Assembly (NCBI RefSeq): GCF_003112775.1
Contig: NZ_BFCH01000048.1
Span: forward strand, 1 to 64,000
Reading direction: 5' to 3'
Origin: Mycobacterium montefiorense
GTDB taxonomy: Bacteria; Actinomycetota; Actinomycetes; Mycobacteriales; Mycobacteriaceae
Length of the DNA stretch: 64,000 bases
The notes beneath the pieces were generated by a model. It had not been told where the DNA came from, made no database searches, and was given only the letters and a program-made list of their open reading frames with translations. Position numbers and translations under genes: made by a program. Numbering within the stretch: the first letter of the stretch is position 1; each line of letters opens with the position of its first letter. Below are positions 42,121-51,138 of this stretch, one piece after another.

Positions 42121-42879
42121 ATGGGTTATGCCGACCAACTTTTCGAACTCACCGACCGCGTGGTGCTGATCACCGGCGGCAGCCGTGGTTTGGGCCGGGA
42201 AATGGCGTTCGCTGCCGCGCGCTGCGGGGCCGACGTGGTGATCGCCAGCCGCAACTTCGATAACTGCGTCGCCACCGCCAAGGAGGTCGAGTCCGAGACC
42301 GGGCGCGCCGCGATGCCCTATGGTGTGCACGTCGGACGCTGGGATCAACTCGACGGCTTGGTCGCTGCCACCTACGAGCGGTTCGGCAAAGTCGACACCT
42401 TGATCAACAACGCGGGCATGTCGCCGCTGTACGACAAGCTGAGCAACGTCACCGAGAAGCTGTTCGACGCGGTGGTGAACCTGAATCTTAAAGGGCCGTT
42501 TAGGTTATCGGCGTTAGTGGGTGAGCGGATGGTCGCCGCGGGCAGCGGGTCGATCATCAACGTGAGCTCCACCGGGTCGCTGCGGCCCAACGGTGGCATC
42601 ATTCCCTACGCGGCCGCCAAAGCCGGGCTCAACGCGATGACCGAAGGGCTGGCGCAGGCATACGGTCCGACGGTACGGGTCAACACGCTGATGGCCGGGC
42701 CCTACCTGACCGACGTCAGCAAGGCGTGGGATCTGTCCGGAGACAACAACTTCAGCCACCTCCACCTGAAACGCGCCGGCGATCCGCGCGAAGTTGTCGG
42801 CGCCGCACTCTTCTTGGCGTCCGACGCGTCCAGTTTCACGACCGGTTCGATTCTGCGGACCGACGGCGGAATTCCCTAA
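42121..42879 (+). CDS. Short-chain dehydrogenase/reductase (SDR)
   Basis: A 252-residue classical SDR. TGGSRGLGREMAFAAA is the cofactor motif, NNAGMSPLYD follows, and the active site is Ser in NVSSTGSLRP with Tyr-x-x-x-Lys in PYAAAKAGL. Oxidises or reduces an alcohol/ketone with NAD(P). The ATG at 42121 is one base after the previous stop, so it is translationally coupled to the phosphotransferase. Probably handles a beta-hydroxyacyl intermediate beside the acyl-CoA dehydrogenase that follows. Confidence 0.87.
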   Translation: MGYADQLFELTDRVVLITGGSRGLGREMAFAAARCGADVVIASRNFDNCVATAKEVESETGRAAMPYGVHVGRWDQLDGLVAATYERFGKVDTLINNAGMSPLYDKLSNVTEKLFDAVVNLNLKGPFRLSALVGERMVAAGSGSIINVSSTGSLRPNGGIIPYAAAKAGLNAMTEGLAQAYGPTVRVNTLMAGPYLTDVSKAWDLSGDNNFSHLHLKRAGDPREVVGAALFLASDASSFTTGSILRTDGGIP

Positions 42880-42949
42880 CGTGGCGATCGCAAGCGCGGC
42901 ACAGCCGGGCGCAGCCGGTCGGCACGGATGAACGAGTAGGAGTATTCGA

Positions 42950-44257
42950 ATGTCATGGGACTTCTCTACCGAGCCGGAGTTCGAGAAGAAGCTCGCCTGG
43001 GTTCGCGAGTTCGTCCGCGAAGAAGTCGAGCCGCTTGAGGTGCTTTTCCCGGGCTGCGAGTTCCTGCCGCTCAATGACGAGCGGCGGCGTATCGTCGATC
43101 CGCTCAAGCAGCAGGTCCGCGACAATGGCTTGTGGGCACCGCATCTGGGCCCGGAGCTGGGCGGGCAAGGCTTCGGCGCAGTCAAGCTGACGTTGATCAA
43201 TGAGATTCTGGGCCGCAGCCCGTGGGCGCCGATCGTCTTCGGCACCCAAGCGCCCGATACCGGCAACGCGGAGATCATCGCGCGCTTCGGTACGAAGGAC
43301 CAGAAGGACCGCTACCTGTCCGGGCTGCTATCCGGCGAGATATTTTCCTGCTTCTCAATGACCGAACCGCAAGGCGGTGCCGATCCGCGCGTGTTCACCA
43401 CCCGTGCCGTCCGTGACGGCGACGAGTGGGTGATCACCGGGCGAAGGTACTTCTCCTCCAACGCCGCTGTCGCATCGTTCTTCATTGTCGTCGCGATCAC
43501 CGATCCCGACGTACCCGTCCATCGCGGCGCCTCGACGTTCCTGATCCCCGCCGACACCGAAGGGCTGATCCTGGAAGCCAACCACCACCTGTTGGGAGCG
43601 GACCCGCATGAACCGGGGCATTCCCTGGTGCACTACAACGGGGTGCGGGTACCTGCGGACGCGCTGCTCGGCGAGCCCGGTCAGGGCTTTTTGATCCTGC
43701 AAACCCGATTGGCCGGCGGGCGGCTGCACCATGCGATGCGCGCCATCGGGATGGCGCAGCGCGCGGTCGACATGATGTCGCGGCGCGCGAAAAGCCGCTT
43801 CACCCAGGGTAGCTCGTTGGCAGACAAGCAGCTGGTGCAAGAGTTCGTCGCCGACTCCTATACCGAGCTAATCCCGTTCCGGTTGACGGTGCTGCACGCC
43901 GCGTGGCTGATCGACAGCGGCGACGAGCATGGTGCCCGCGCCGAAATCGGCGTGTGCAAGATTCTTGCTTCCCAGGTGATGAAATCGATTGCGCTACGGG
44001 CTATTCAAGTGCACGGCGCGCTCGGGCTTACCGATCAGCTGCCCCTGGTCAACGTGTTGCTGGGCGGCATCGCGCTCGGCCTGGCCGACGGGCCGACCGA
44101 GGCGCACAAGGTCAATCTGGCCCGGATGCTACTCAAGGGGTACGACGCCGAACAAGGCGACTGGCCCAGTGAAATGCTCGAAGTTCGTCGCGCCGCGGCC
44201 CGGGAAAAGTACGGCGCTCTCGTTGGTAGCGTTCCCGCGCAACCACATTCGCCATGA
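42950..44257 (+). CDS. Acyl-CoA dehydrogenase family protein
   Basis: A 435-residue FAD-dependent ACAD. CFSMTEPQGGADPR (substrate/FAD loop), GRRYFSSNAAVASFF, IGMAQRAVDMMSRRAKSRFTQGSSLADKQ and AIQVHGALGLTDQLPLVNVLLG mark the domains in order. Active base not identified with confidence. It starts after AGTAGGAG and ends overlapping the next TetR start (ATGA). Introduces a double bond in a CoA thioester; chain or ring specificity is unknown. Confidence 0.9.
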   Translation: MSWDFSTEPEFEKKLAWVREFVREEVEPLEVLFPGCEFLPLNDERRRIVDPLKQQVRDNGLWAPHLGPELGGQGFGAVKLTLINEILGRSPWAPIVFGTQAPDTGNAEIIARFGTKDQKDRYLSGLLSGEIFSCFSMTEPQGGADPRVFTTRAVRDGDEWVITGRRYFSSNAAVASFFIVVAITDPDVPVHRGASTFLIPADTEGLILEANHHLLGADPHEPGHSLVHYNGVRVPADALLGEPGQGFLILQTRLAGGRLHHAMRAIGMAQRAVDMMSRRAKSRFTQGSSLADKQLVQEFVADSYTELIPFRLTVLHAAWLIDSGDEHGARAEIGVCKILASQVMKSIALRAIQVHGALGLTDQLPLVNVLLGGIALGLADGPTEAHKVNLARMLLKGYDAEQGDWPSEMLEVRRAAAREKYGALVGSVPAQPHSP

Positions 44258-44865
44258 CCAACAGGGTCACCGCAGCCGTCGAGCGCGCCCTCGACGACCG
44301 GCAGCGGGGGGCTACCGCGGAGGTCGAACGCATCCTGGCTGCCGCGGTACGGGTGATGGAGCGCGTCGCGCCCGAGGCGCCGCGTGTCAGCGACATCGTC
44401 ACCGAGGCCGGGTCGTCGAACAAGGCGTTCTACCGGTATTTCGCCGGCAAGGACGATCTCATCCTGGCGGTAATGGAACGCGGGGTGGGAATCGTGTTGT
44501 CCTACCTCGAACACCAGATGGCCAAGGAGTCCCAACCGCGGGACAAGATCGCCCGCTGGATCGAAGGCACGCTGGCACAGGTCGCCGAGCCCGACCTGAT
44601 CAGGAAAAGCCGCGCTGCGGCCGGTCAGATGGCGACGGCGACGAACTGGCGTACGGTCGATCACGAAATGATGTACCCGCTGCGCGATCTTCTGGTCGAA
44701 CCGATTGCGGGACTGGGAAGTACCGATGTCGAGCGCGACGTCGAAGCGGTGTTCTGCTGCACGGCGGCGACGATGCGCCGATACATGGGATCGGCCGTTC
44801 GGCCCGCGCCCGACGACATCGCACACGTGGTGAAGTTCTACCTCAACGGATTGGGAGTCAGTTGA
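44254..44865 (+). CDS. TetR family transcriptional regulator
   Basis: A 203-residue TetR protein with the HTH in ERILAAAVRVMERVAPEAPRVSDIVTEAGSSNKAFYRYFAGKDDLI (quoted in parts: VSDIVTEAGSSNKAFYRYF is the recognition segment). It overlaps the acyl-CoA dehydrogenase stop (ATGA) and its own stop touches the quinone oxidoreductase start, so it is embedded in the operon it probably represses. The palindrome at 41029-41049 is the candidate binding site. Confidence 0.88.
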   Translation: MTNRVTAAVERALDDRQRGATAEVERILAAAVRVMERVAPEAPRVSDIVTEAGSSNKAFYRYFAGKDDLILAVMERGVGIVLSYLEHQMAKESQPRDKIARWIEGTLAQVAEPDLIRKSRAAAGQMATATNWRTVDHEMMYPLRDLLVEPIAGLGSTDVERDVEAVFCCTAATMRRYMGSAVRPAPDDIAHVVKFYLNGLGVS

Positions 44866-45833
44866 TGCGCGCCGTTGTCTGTCACTCCTACGGTCCGCCG
44901 GAGAGTTTGGTGCTCGACGATGTTCCCGAGCCCGTTCCGGCGCCCGGCCAGATGTTGGTGCGGGTACACGCCGCAGCAGTCAATTTCCCCGACGTACTGT
45001 TCATCGCCGGCAAGTACCAGATCAAGATTCCACCGCCATTCATCCCCGGCAATGAGATTGCCGGAGAGGTGATCTCCGTCGGTGTTGACGCGGCGTTTCG
45101 CCCGGGCCAGCGGGTAGCCGGAACCACCTTCGGGGCATTCGCCGAACAGGCGCTGCTCGACACGACTCAGGCCTCGCTGATCCCCGACGACGCCGACTTC
45201 GCGTCGGCTGCGGCCTTCGGCGTGACCTACCGCACCGCATACCACGCCTTGCGGTCGACCGCCGCTGTCACAGAAGGAGATTGGGTCGTGGTGCTGGGCG
45301 CGGCAGGCGGAGTGGGTCTGGCCGCCGTTGACCTGGCCGTAGCGATGGGGGCTCGCGTGCTGGCCGCGGCGTCGAGCCCGGACAAGCTCGAGCTGTGTCG
45401 GCAGCGCGGTGCCGAGGCTGTTGTGGATTACGACCGCGAGGACCTCAAGCTGCGGATCCGTGAACTCACCGGAGATGCCGCCCGAGTGGTGCTGGATCCG
45501 GTCGGGGGCTCGTATTCGGAGCCGGCGCTGCGCGGTCTGGCGCGCGGCGGTACCTTCGTCACCCTGGGCTATGCGGCGGGCACGATCCCCGCGATTCCGC
45601 TCAATCTCGTAATGCTCAAAGATATCTGCGTGCGCGGTATGGAAATCCGCACCTTCATGAGCGACTACCCCGATGAGGCCGTGCGCGACATTGAAGAGTT
45701 GACACAGATGTTCGCCGCGGGCACGGTCCGGCCCTACGTCGGCGCGCGATTCCCGCTGTCCGAGGCTCCCGCGGCACTGCGATATGTCGCCGATCGCAAA
45801 GTCCTGGGCAAGGTCGTCATCGACGTCGCGTGA
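44865..45833 (+). CDS. NADPH:quinone oxidoreductase family protein
   Basis: A 322-residue medium-chain reductase without the catalytic zinc ligands. The N-terminal GroES-like domain has FIPGNEIAGEVISVG and the cofactor domain has VLGAAGGVGLAAVDLAVAMGARV. It reduces quinones or enals with NADPH. The ATG at 44865 overlaps the TetR stop by one base. Similar oxidoreductases lie at 51764 and at the right edge (63916). Ends the operon, 8 bp before the convergent MBL gene stop. Confidence 0.88.
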   Translation: MRAVVCHSYGPPESLVLDDVPEPVPAPGQMLVRVHAAAVNFPDVLFIAGKYQIKIPPPFIPGNEIAGEVISVGVDAAFRPGQRVAGTTFGAFAEQALLDTTQASLIPDDADFASAAAFGVTYRTAYHALRSTAAVTEGDWVVVLGAAGGVGLAAVDLAVAMGARVLAAASSPDKLELCRQRGAEAVVDYDREDLKLRIRELTGDAARVVLDPVGGSYSEPALRGLARGGTFVTLGYAAGTIPAIPLNLVMLKDICVRGMEIRTFMSDYPDEAVRDIEELTQMFAAGTVRPYVGARFPLSEAPAALRYVADRKVLGKVVIDVA

Positions 45834-45841
45834 CCCGACGG

Positions 45842-47716
45842 TTACGGCGTGACGATGTTGAAGCTCGGGTTGGGCTCGTCCAGGACGCCCAGAAATGCCT
45901 GCAGCGCATTGTGGTCGCCGGAGATCTCCAAGCCCGGCGACGTGAAGTCCCCCATCGCCGTCCTCAGCAGACGAATCTTGGTGTCCAGCTTGACCGTAAC
46001 GGTTGCCGTTGCGGGGTCGACGCCGACTTTGCGATAGACGAGCACCCCGTTGCGCAGCGCGAGCCGGTAGTTCACGGCCAGGTCCGCGAAGGTCAGGTCG
46101 ATGGCGATATCGAGGTCCCAGCTGCGGGGCCCGTTGACCCGAATGGCAAGGCTGTCGAAGATTTGCTCAGGCGTCAGTTGCGACACCATTGACGGCGATG
46201 TGGCCTGTGTCGCGGTACCGAAGTTTCCGTCGCGCAGTTCGGTGGCCCCACTCATGAAGAAGTTGCGCCACGTCGCGTTCTCGGCGCCGTAGCCCAGTTG
46301 CTCCAAGGTGTCCGCGTACAGCGCGCGAGCGGCGGCATGATCACCGTCGGTGAAGATTGCATGATCGAGCAGCGTTGCAGCCCAACGGAAATCGCCGGCA
46401 TCGAAGGCCGCTTGGGCAAGCTCGACGACGCGGTCGATCCCGCCCATCGCGTCGACATAGCGGGGCGCAAGGGCCTCGGGGGGATGCGGCCACAGTCGGC
46501 CCGGGTTGCCGTCGAACCAGCCCATATAACGTTGGTAGACGGCCTTGACATTGTGGCTGACCGATCCGTAGTACCCCCGGGTATGCCATACCCGGTCCAA
46601 AGCCGGTGGCATCTCGAATGTTTCGGCGATCTCGACCCCCGTGTAGCCCTGGTTGAGCAGCCGCAAAGTCTGGTCGTGCAGATAGGCGTACAGGTCGCGC
46701 TGAAGCGACAGGAACTCGACGATGCTCTGGCGTCCCCAGGTTGGCCAGTGGTGGGAGGCGAACACGACATCGGAACGTCCGGAGAAAGTGTCGATGGCCT
46801 CGGTGAGATAGCCCGACCAGGCGTGTGGGTCGCGGACCAGCGCACCACGCAAAGTGAGCAGGTTGTGCAGGTTGTGGGTGGCATTCTCGGCCATGCACAA
46901 CGCGCGGAAACGTGGGAAGTAGAAATGCATTTCGGCGGGAGCCTCGGTGCCGGGCGCCATCTGGAATTCGATCTCCACACCATCGATCGTGTGCTTCTCG
47001 CCGGTCTCCCGGATATCGATGGTCGGAACGATGATGGCCACCTCACCGCTGGAGGCGGCCTGACCAAGACCGCAGCCCACCTGCTCCTGAGGTCCGCGCG
47101 CCAGCAGACTGCCGTACATATACGTGGCTCGGCGAGTCATTGCCGGACCGGCGTAGACGTTCTCCTGAACGGCGTGCGCGGTGAACCCCTCCGGCGCCAG
47201 TACGGCAACCGCGCCCGCATCCACGTCCGCCTGCGATGTCACGCCCAGCACTCCGCCGAAATGGTCGACATGGCTATGGGTGTAGATCACGGCGACTACG
47301 GAGCGGTCGCTGCCGCGGTGGGTGCGATAGAGGTCCAGTGCCGCGGCGGCTACCTCGGTGGACACCAACGGGTCGATCACGATGATCCCGGTGTCGCCCT
47401 CGATGAAGCTGATGTTGGAGATGTCGAAGCCGCGGACCTGATAGATGCCCGGCACCACCTCGTACAGGCCCTGTTTGGCGTTCAGCCCCGATTGGCGCCA
47501 CAAGCTGGGGTGCACCGAGCTTGGCGCGGGACCGTCAAGGAAGGCGTAGACATCGTTGTCCCACACCACACGCCCGTCGGCCGCCTTGATGACGCAGGGA
47601 GACAGGGACGCGATGAATCCACGGTCGGCATTGTCGAAATCCGTTGTGTCGTCCCAGGGCAGCGAATGTTCGCGATGCGCCGACTCGATGACCGCGGCGG
47701 GAGGTTTGTGGTCCAC
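45842..47716 (-). CDS. Alkyl-sulfatase-like MBL hydrolase (Rv3762c-like)
   Basis: A 624-residue enzyme of the SdsA1 alkyl-sulfatase class. The binuclear zinc motif IYTHSHVDHFGG is intact (unlike the homologue at 16204), followed by the dimerisation domain (GYTGVEIAETFEMPPALDRVW, PRYVDAMGGIDRVVELAQ) and a C-terminal SCP2-like sterol-carrier domain (LAIRVNGPRSWDLDIAIDLTF), which presents hydrophobic alkyl chains. It matches the length of M. tuberculosis Rv3762c. The GTG at 47716 is preferred because the longer reading frame has no family counterpart upstream. Divergent from lpqH. Confidence 0.88.
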   Translation of the reverse strand: MDHKPPAAVIESAHREHSLPWDDTTDFDNADRGFIASLSPCVIKAADGRVVWDNDVYAFLDGPAPSSVHPSLWRQSGLNAKQGLYEVVPGIYQVRGFDISNISFIEGDTGIIVIDPLVSTEVAAAALDLYRTHRGSDRSVVAVIYTHSHVDHFGGVLGVTSQADVDAGAVAVLAPEGFTAHAVQENVYAGPAMTRRATYMYGSLLARGPQEQVGCGLGQAASSGEVAIIVPTIDIRETGEKHTIDGVEIEFQMAPGTEAPAEMHFYFPRFRALCMAENATHNLHNLLTLRGALVRDPHAWSGYLTEAIDTFSGRSDVVFASHHWPTWGRQSIVEFLSLQRDLYAYLHDQTLRLLNQGYTGVEIAETFEMPPALDRVWHTRGYYGSVSHNVKAVYQRYMGWFDGNPGRLWPHPPEALAPRYVDAMGGIDRVVELAQAAFDAGDFRWAATLLDHAIFTDGDHAAARALYADTLEQLGYGAENATWRNFFMSGATELRDGNFGTATQATSPSMVSQLTPEQIFDSLAIRVNGPRSWDLDIAIDLTFADLAVNYRLALRNGVLVYRKVGVDPATATVTVKLDTKIRLLRTAMGDFTSPGLEISGDHNALQAFLGVLDEPNPSFNIVTP

Positions 47717-47843
47717 CGGCAATACATTGCCATCAACGCACCCTTGCCGGAAAGCACAGGTTGAGAGCGGCCGGGTTAACCGGGACGAAACAATTTGGCC
47801 CAACCCCTTGGTTGCAGCCAGGCAAACCCGCATACTGCGTTGA

Positions 47844-47865
47844 CGGCCCTCATTGTTGAGGGCCG
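47844..47865. promoter_or_regulatory. Hairpin in the lpqH leader
   Basis: CGGCCCTCA-TTGT-TGAGGGCCG: nine perfect base pairs with a four-base loop, ending 24 bp before the lpqH start. On the RNA it is a stable stem just upstream of the AGGAGA ribosome binding site. On DNA the same repeat could be an operator for the divergent sulfatase-like gene. Confidence 0.55.
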
Positions 47866-47889
47866 CAACGATCGGGCAAAGGAGAACAG

Positions 47890-48366
47890 GTGAAGCGTGA
47901 ACTGACGGTCGCGGTAGCCGGAGCAGCCATTCTGGTCGCCGGTATTTCCGGCTGTTCGAGCGACAAGAAAAGTTCGAGTGGGTCCTCGTCGGGCGCAAGC
48001 ACTTCCGCTAGTGCCGGCGGAGGTGGTGGCACCAAGGTGATCATCGACGGTAAGGACCAGAACGTAAGCGGCTCGGTCGTGTGCACAACGGCAGGCGGCA
48101 ACGTCAACATCGCGATCGGTGGGGCCGCGACCGGCATCGCCGCCGTGCTGACCGACGCCAACCCGCCCGTAGTGACGTCCGTTGGGCTGGGCAACGTCAA
48201 CGGCGTGACACTCGCATACGCCGCGGCTGGCGGCGGCGGCAACGCCTCGGCCACGAAGAGCGGCAACACCTACAAGATCACCGGGAATGCCACCGGCGTT
48301 GACATGGCCAACCCCATGCAGCCGGTGAACAAGCCCTTCGAGATCGACGTCACTTGCACTAGCTAA
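47890..48366 (+). CDS. lpqH: 19-kDa lipoprotein antigen
   Basis: A 158-residue envelope lipoprotein, the major TLR2 agonist and antigen of slow-growing mycobacteria. The signal peptide MKRELTVAVAGAAILVAGIS ends in the lipobox ISGC (Cys22); a Ser/Gly-rich linker (about 25-48) is followed by the compact beta domain with VVCTTAGGNVNIAIGG and the C-terminal cysteine in VTCTS, which forms the known disulfide. GTG start after AGGAGA. Overlaps the convergent tcrY by 8 bp. It lies at the same place as in M. tuberculosis (Rv3763). Confidence 0.94.
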   Translation: MKRELTVAVAGAAILVAGISGCSSDKKSSSGSSSGASTSASAGGGGGTKVIIDGKDQNVSGSVVCTTAGGNVNIAIGGAATGIAAVLTDANPPVVTSVGLGNVNGVTLAYAAAGGGGNASATKSGNTYKITGNATGVDMANPMQPVNKPFEIDVTCTS

Positions 48367-49879
48367 GCGAGGCCGCGGGCGGTTGCCACCCGTTGAGTGG
48401 CAGCCGCACCGTGAACTCGGTATGACCGGGCGAGCTGTTGACGGTGATAGTCCCGTTGTGCGCCTTGACGACGGCGGAGACGATCGCCAATCCCAGCCCG
48501 GTGCTGCCCCCTTTGCGGGAGCGTGAGGTATCGCCGCGGGCGAACCGCTCGAACACCTCGGACTGCAATGCCACCGGAATGCCGGGGCCGTTGTCGATCA
48601 CCTGCAGCAAACTGTGCGTCGGTTCGGTGCTCAGCCGGGTTGTCACCACCGTCCCCGCGGCGGTGTGGATGCGGGCATTGGCAAGCAGATTCGTCAACAC
48701 CTGATGGAGCCGCGCCGCATCACCGACCACAACCACGGGTTCCTCGGGCAGGTCGAGCTCCCACTGATGATCCGGTCCCGCGACGTGCGCGTCACTGACC
48801 GCGTCGACCGCCACCCGTGACAAGTCGACCGCTTCGCGTTCCAGCGGCCGGCCCGAGTCCAGACGGGCCAGTAGCAGCAGATCCTCGACGAGGCGGGTGA
48901 TCCGCTCGGTCTCGGACGCGACGCGGCTCATCGCGTGGGCCACCGCTTCGCGGTCATCGCCCATGCGCTGGGTGAGTTCGGTGTAGCCGCGGATCGCGGC
49001 CAGGGGCGTGCGCAGTTCGTGACTCGCGTCGGCGACGAACTGACGGACCCGGGTCTCGCTGGCCTGGCGCGCCGACAGCGCGGCCGCGATGTGGTCGAGC
49101 ATCCGGTTGAGCGCCGAGCCGAGCTGGCCCACCTCAGTGGATGGGTTGGCGTCGGATTCGGGAACCCGCACCGGCAAATCGACTTCGCCGCGGTCCAACG
49201 GCAGGTTCGACACCCGTCGCGCGGTCTGCGCGACGCGGCGCAGCGGCGCGAGCGCTCGCCTGATGATCACCATCCCGGCGATCGTGGCCGCGGCCAATGC
49301 GATTACGGTGACCACCCCAAAAATGACCAGCATCTGCAGCAGCGTGGCGTCGACGTCGGACATGGACAGTCCGGTGACGATCAAGTCGCCCCCGCGCCGG
49401 CTGGGTGCGGCGACGACACGGTACCGGCCGAGGCCGTCGAGATCCAGGGTCACCGGCTCGCGGCTGCCAGCGATCGCCGCCAATTGGTCCTGGGCCCTAT
49501 CGCTCAACGCGGCCCGGGAACCGATGCTGGTCAGGTAGCCGGCGTCGACCGTCTTACCATCGCTGACCACCGCGGCGACCATGCCCGCCGGCTGGCCGGG
49601 AGCATCGAGGAACCGCGGGCCCGGGCCCGGGCGCGGGTAATACGAGTGTTGTTGGTGGTGCCATCCCGGGCGGTTCGGTTCGGGATACATCAACGCCGAG
49701 CGGTGCGAGGTCCCGCTGAGTTGCCCGTCGAGCTGGCGGACCAAGTGATGATTCAGCGACAGTTCGGTTGCCGCGGTGATCCCGACGCAGACCAAGGCGA
49801 GCACGACGACCTGGCCGACCAGAAGCCGCAGCCGAAGCGACCAGACTCGCCGTGTCCTAGCCGGCTGGCTTGAGGACAT
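48359..49879 (-). CDS. tcrY: Two-component sensor histidine kinase
   Basis: A 506-residue membrane kinase. Two transmembrane helices (LVGQVVVLALVCVGITAA near 20-38 and VIFGVVTVIALAAATIAGMV near 180-200) enclose an extracytoplasmic sensor of about 140 residues, followed by HAMP (RRALAPLRRVAQTARRV), the H box SHELRTPLAAIRGYTELT with the phospho-accepting His, and the ATPase motifs (N box LLANARIH, G1 VIDNGPGIP, G2 STGLGLAIV). It overlaps tcrX by 23 bp. In M. tuberculosis TcrXY responds to growth phase or iron; here the stimulus is not evident. Confidence 0.93.
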   Translation of the reverse strand: MSSSQPARTRRVWSLRLRLLVGQVVVLALVCVGITAATELSLNHHLVRQLDGQLSGTSHRSALMYPEPNRPGWHHQQHSYYPRPGPGPRFLDAPGQPAGMVAAVVSDGKTVDAGYLTSIGSRAALSDRAQDQLAAIAGSREPVTLDLDGLGRYRVVAAPSRRGGDLIVTGLSMSDVDATLLQMLVIFGVVTVIALAAATIAGMVIIRRALAPLRRVAQTARRVSNLPLDRGEVDLPVRVPESDANPSTEVGQLGSALNRMLDHIAAALSARQASETRVRQFVADASHELRTPLAAIRGYTELTQRMGDDREAVAHAMSRVASETERITRLVEDLLLLARLDSGRPLEREAVDLSRVAVDAVSDAHVAGPDHQWELDLPEEPVVVVGDAARLHQVLTNLLANARIHTAAGTVVTTRLSTEPTHSLLQVIDNGPGIPVALQSEVFERFARGDTSRSRKGGSTGLGLAIVSAVVKAHNGTITVNSSPGHTEFTVRLPLNGWQPPAASLS

Positions 49880-50561
49880 AACCCGCACCGCGCAACGTGT
49901 GGATCATCGGATCGTGACCGTTGTCGATCTTCTTGCGCAGGTACGAGATATACAGCTCGACGATGTTGGAACGGCCGCCGAAATCGTAGCTCCACACCCG
50001 ATCGAGAATCTGCGCCTTGCTCAGCACCCGCTTGGAGTTGCGCATCATGAACCGCAACAGCTCAAACTCGGTGGAGGTCAACGAAATCGGTTCACCGGCC
50101 CGAGTCACCTCGTGGCTGTCCTCGTCCAGCACCAGGTCGCCGACAACCAGCTGCGCGCCGCTGTCCACCGTCGTGACGCCGGTGCGCCGCAACAACGCTC
50201 GCAGCCGCAGCACCACCTCTTCGATGCTGAACGGTTTGGTGACATAGTCGTCACCACCCGCGGTCAACCCGGCGATGCGATCTTCCACCGCGTCCTTGGC
50301 TGTCAACAGCAGCACCGGCAGCTGCGGATTCTCTTCGCGCAGTTTGTGTAATACGTCCAACCCGCTCATATCGGGCAACATCACGTCGAGCACGACCACA
50401 TCGGGTCGCTGGGCCCGGGCCGTCGCGATTGCCGACGACCCGTCACCGGCGGTCGCGATGTTCCAGCCCTCGTACCGCAGCGCCACCGACACCATTTCGG
50501 CCAAAACCGATTCGTCGTCCACCACCAGCACGTTGATCGGATTGCCGTCCGCACGGCACAT
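49857..50561 (-). CDS. tcrX: Two-component response regulator
   Basis: A 234-residue OmpR-type regulator. Receiver domain: acidic pair Asp15/Asp16, phospho-acceptor Asp59 (VVVLDVMLPDMSG) and Lys in VTKPF; C-terminal winged helix: LTSTEFELLRFMMRNSKRVLSK and NIVELYISYLRKKID. The ATG at 50561 gives exactly the 234 residues I recall for M. tuberculosis TcrX (Rv3765c); its upstream extension has no family support. Upstream of tcrY with a 23-bp overlap, in a two-gene operon. Confidence 0.93.
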   Translation of the reverse strand: MCRADGNPINVLVVDDESVLAEMVSVALRYEGWNIATAGDGSSAIATARAQRPDVVVLDVMLPDMSGLDVLHKLREENPQLPVLLLTAKDAVEDRIAGLTAGGDDYVTKPFSIEEVVLRLRALLRRTGVTTVDSGAQLVVGDLVLDEDSHEVTRAGEPISLTSTEFELLRFMMRNSKRVLSKAQILDRVWSYDFGGRSNIVELYISYLRKKIDNGHDPMIHTLRGAGYVLKPAG

Positions 50562-50686
50562 CACAACGCGCTCTACGGAGGTTCGAGGCTGCGGCACAGG
50601 TTCCAGTATCCGCGAGCGACTGGGCCGCCGCTATGACATTCCTTTGTGTGTCCTGTGAAACCGCAGGCGAGCCTGCCTGTCGGTGG

Positions 50687-50842
50687 CTAGTACCAGTACC
50701 GCCTGCCGCCGACCGGGCGCCCGACCGAGCCGAGGACCCACAACACCGCGCCGATGACGACTAGGACAATGCCAATCGTCCACAGCAAAGGAATAGCGAA
50801 AACATATCCGAGAATGAGTAGGACGATGCCCAAGACAACCAT
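50687..50842 (-). CDS. DUF6131-type 51-residue membrane protein, second copy
   Basis: A 51-residue two-helix protein, the close paralogue of 4619-4774: MVVLGIVLLILGYVFAIP, then IGIVLVVIGAVLWVLGS and the tail GRPVGGRRYWY. Length and tail match the first copy residue for residue. It starts at ATG 50842 after GGAAA and lies 11 bp after a small membrane gene (50854-51093) that has a SigF-like promoter, so the two are probably co-transcribed as a stress operon. Function unknown. Confidence 0.82.
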   Translation of the reverse strand: MVVLGIVLLILGYVFAIPLLWTIGIVLVVIGAVLWVLGSVGRPVGGRRYWY

Positions 50843-50853
50843 GACAGTTTCCT

Positions 50854-51093
50854 TTACGCGAGGGACTCTAAGTTGTTGCTATGCATTGAACTGGGTTGCG
50901 GTACGTGGCAATCCTTGACTTTCGGGTTGACGCCCCCGTAGTTCAAAGGCCCCGCGACCACTGTCAGCGCGATGTTTCCCGCTGTGACACAATCTGTTTG
51001 CCCGGTCTTGAAGTAATCGCGTTGCCATGCTGCGAAAACCCCAACGAGCAGCCACACCAAAACGATCGCGCCGATTATTCCGCGACCACGCAT
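50854..51093 (-). CDS. Small conserved mycobacterial membrane protein
   Basis: A 79-residue protein with one N-terminal membrane helix (RGRGIIGAIVLVWLLVGVFAAWQR), then a short soluble tail with two cysteines (QTDCVTAGN and KDCHVP) that could form a disulfide outside the cell. The ATG at 51093 is preceded by GGAGG with ideal spacing. A SigF-type promoter lies 46-70 bp upstream. Followed 11 bp later by the DUF6131-type gene. Function unknown; SigF control suggests envelope stress or stationary phase. Confidence 0.75.
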   Translation of the reverse strand: MRGRGIIGAIVLVWLLVGVFAAWQRDYFKTGQTDCVTAGNIALTVVAGPLNYGGVNPKVKDCHVPQPSSMHSNNLESLA

Positions 51094-51138
51094 CGTGACC
51101 TCCGTTGTGTTCGAGAAGGATTTTCTCGTTGCGTAGCG

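Noticed and set aside
43989..45833. A 614-codon open frame ending in the quinone oxidoreductase
   Set aside because: Only the last 322 codons are the oxidoreductase; the first 290 are an out-of-frame reading of the acyl-CoA dehydrogenase end and TetR gene.
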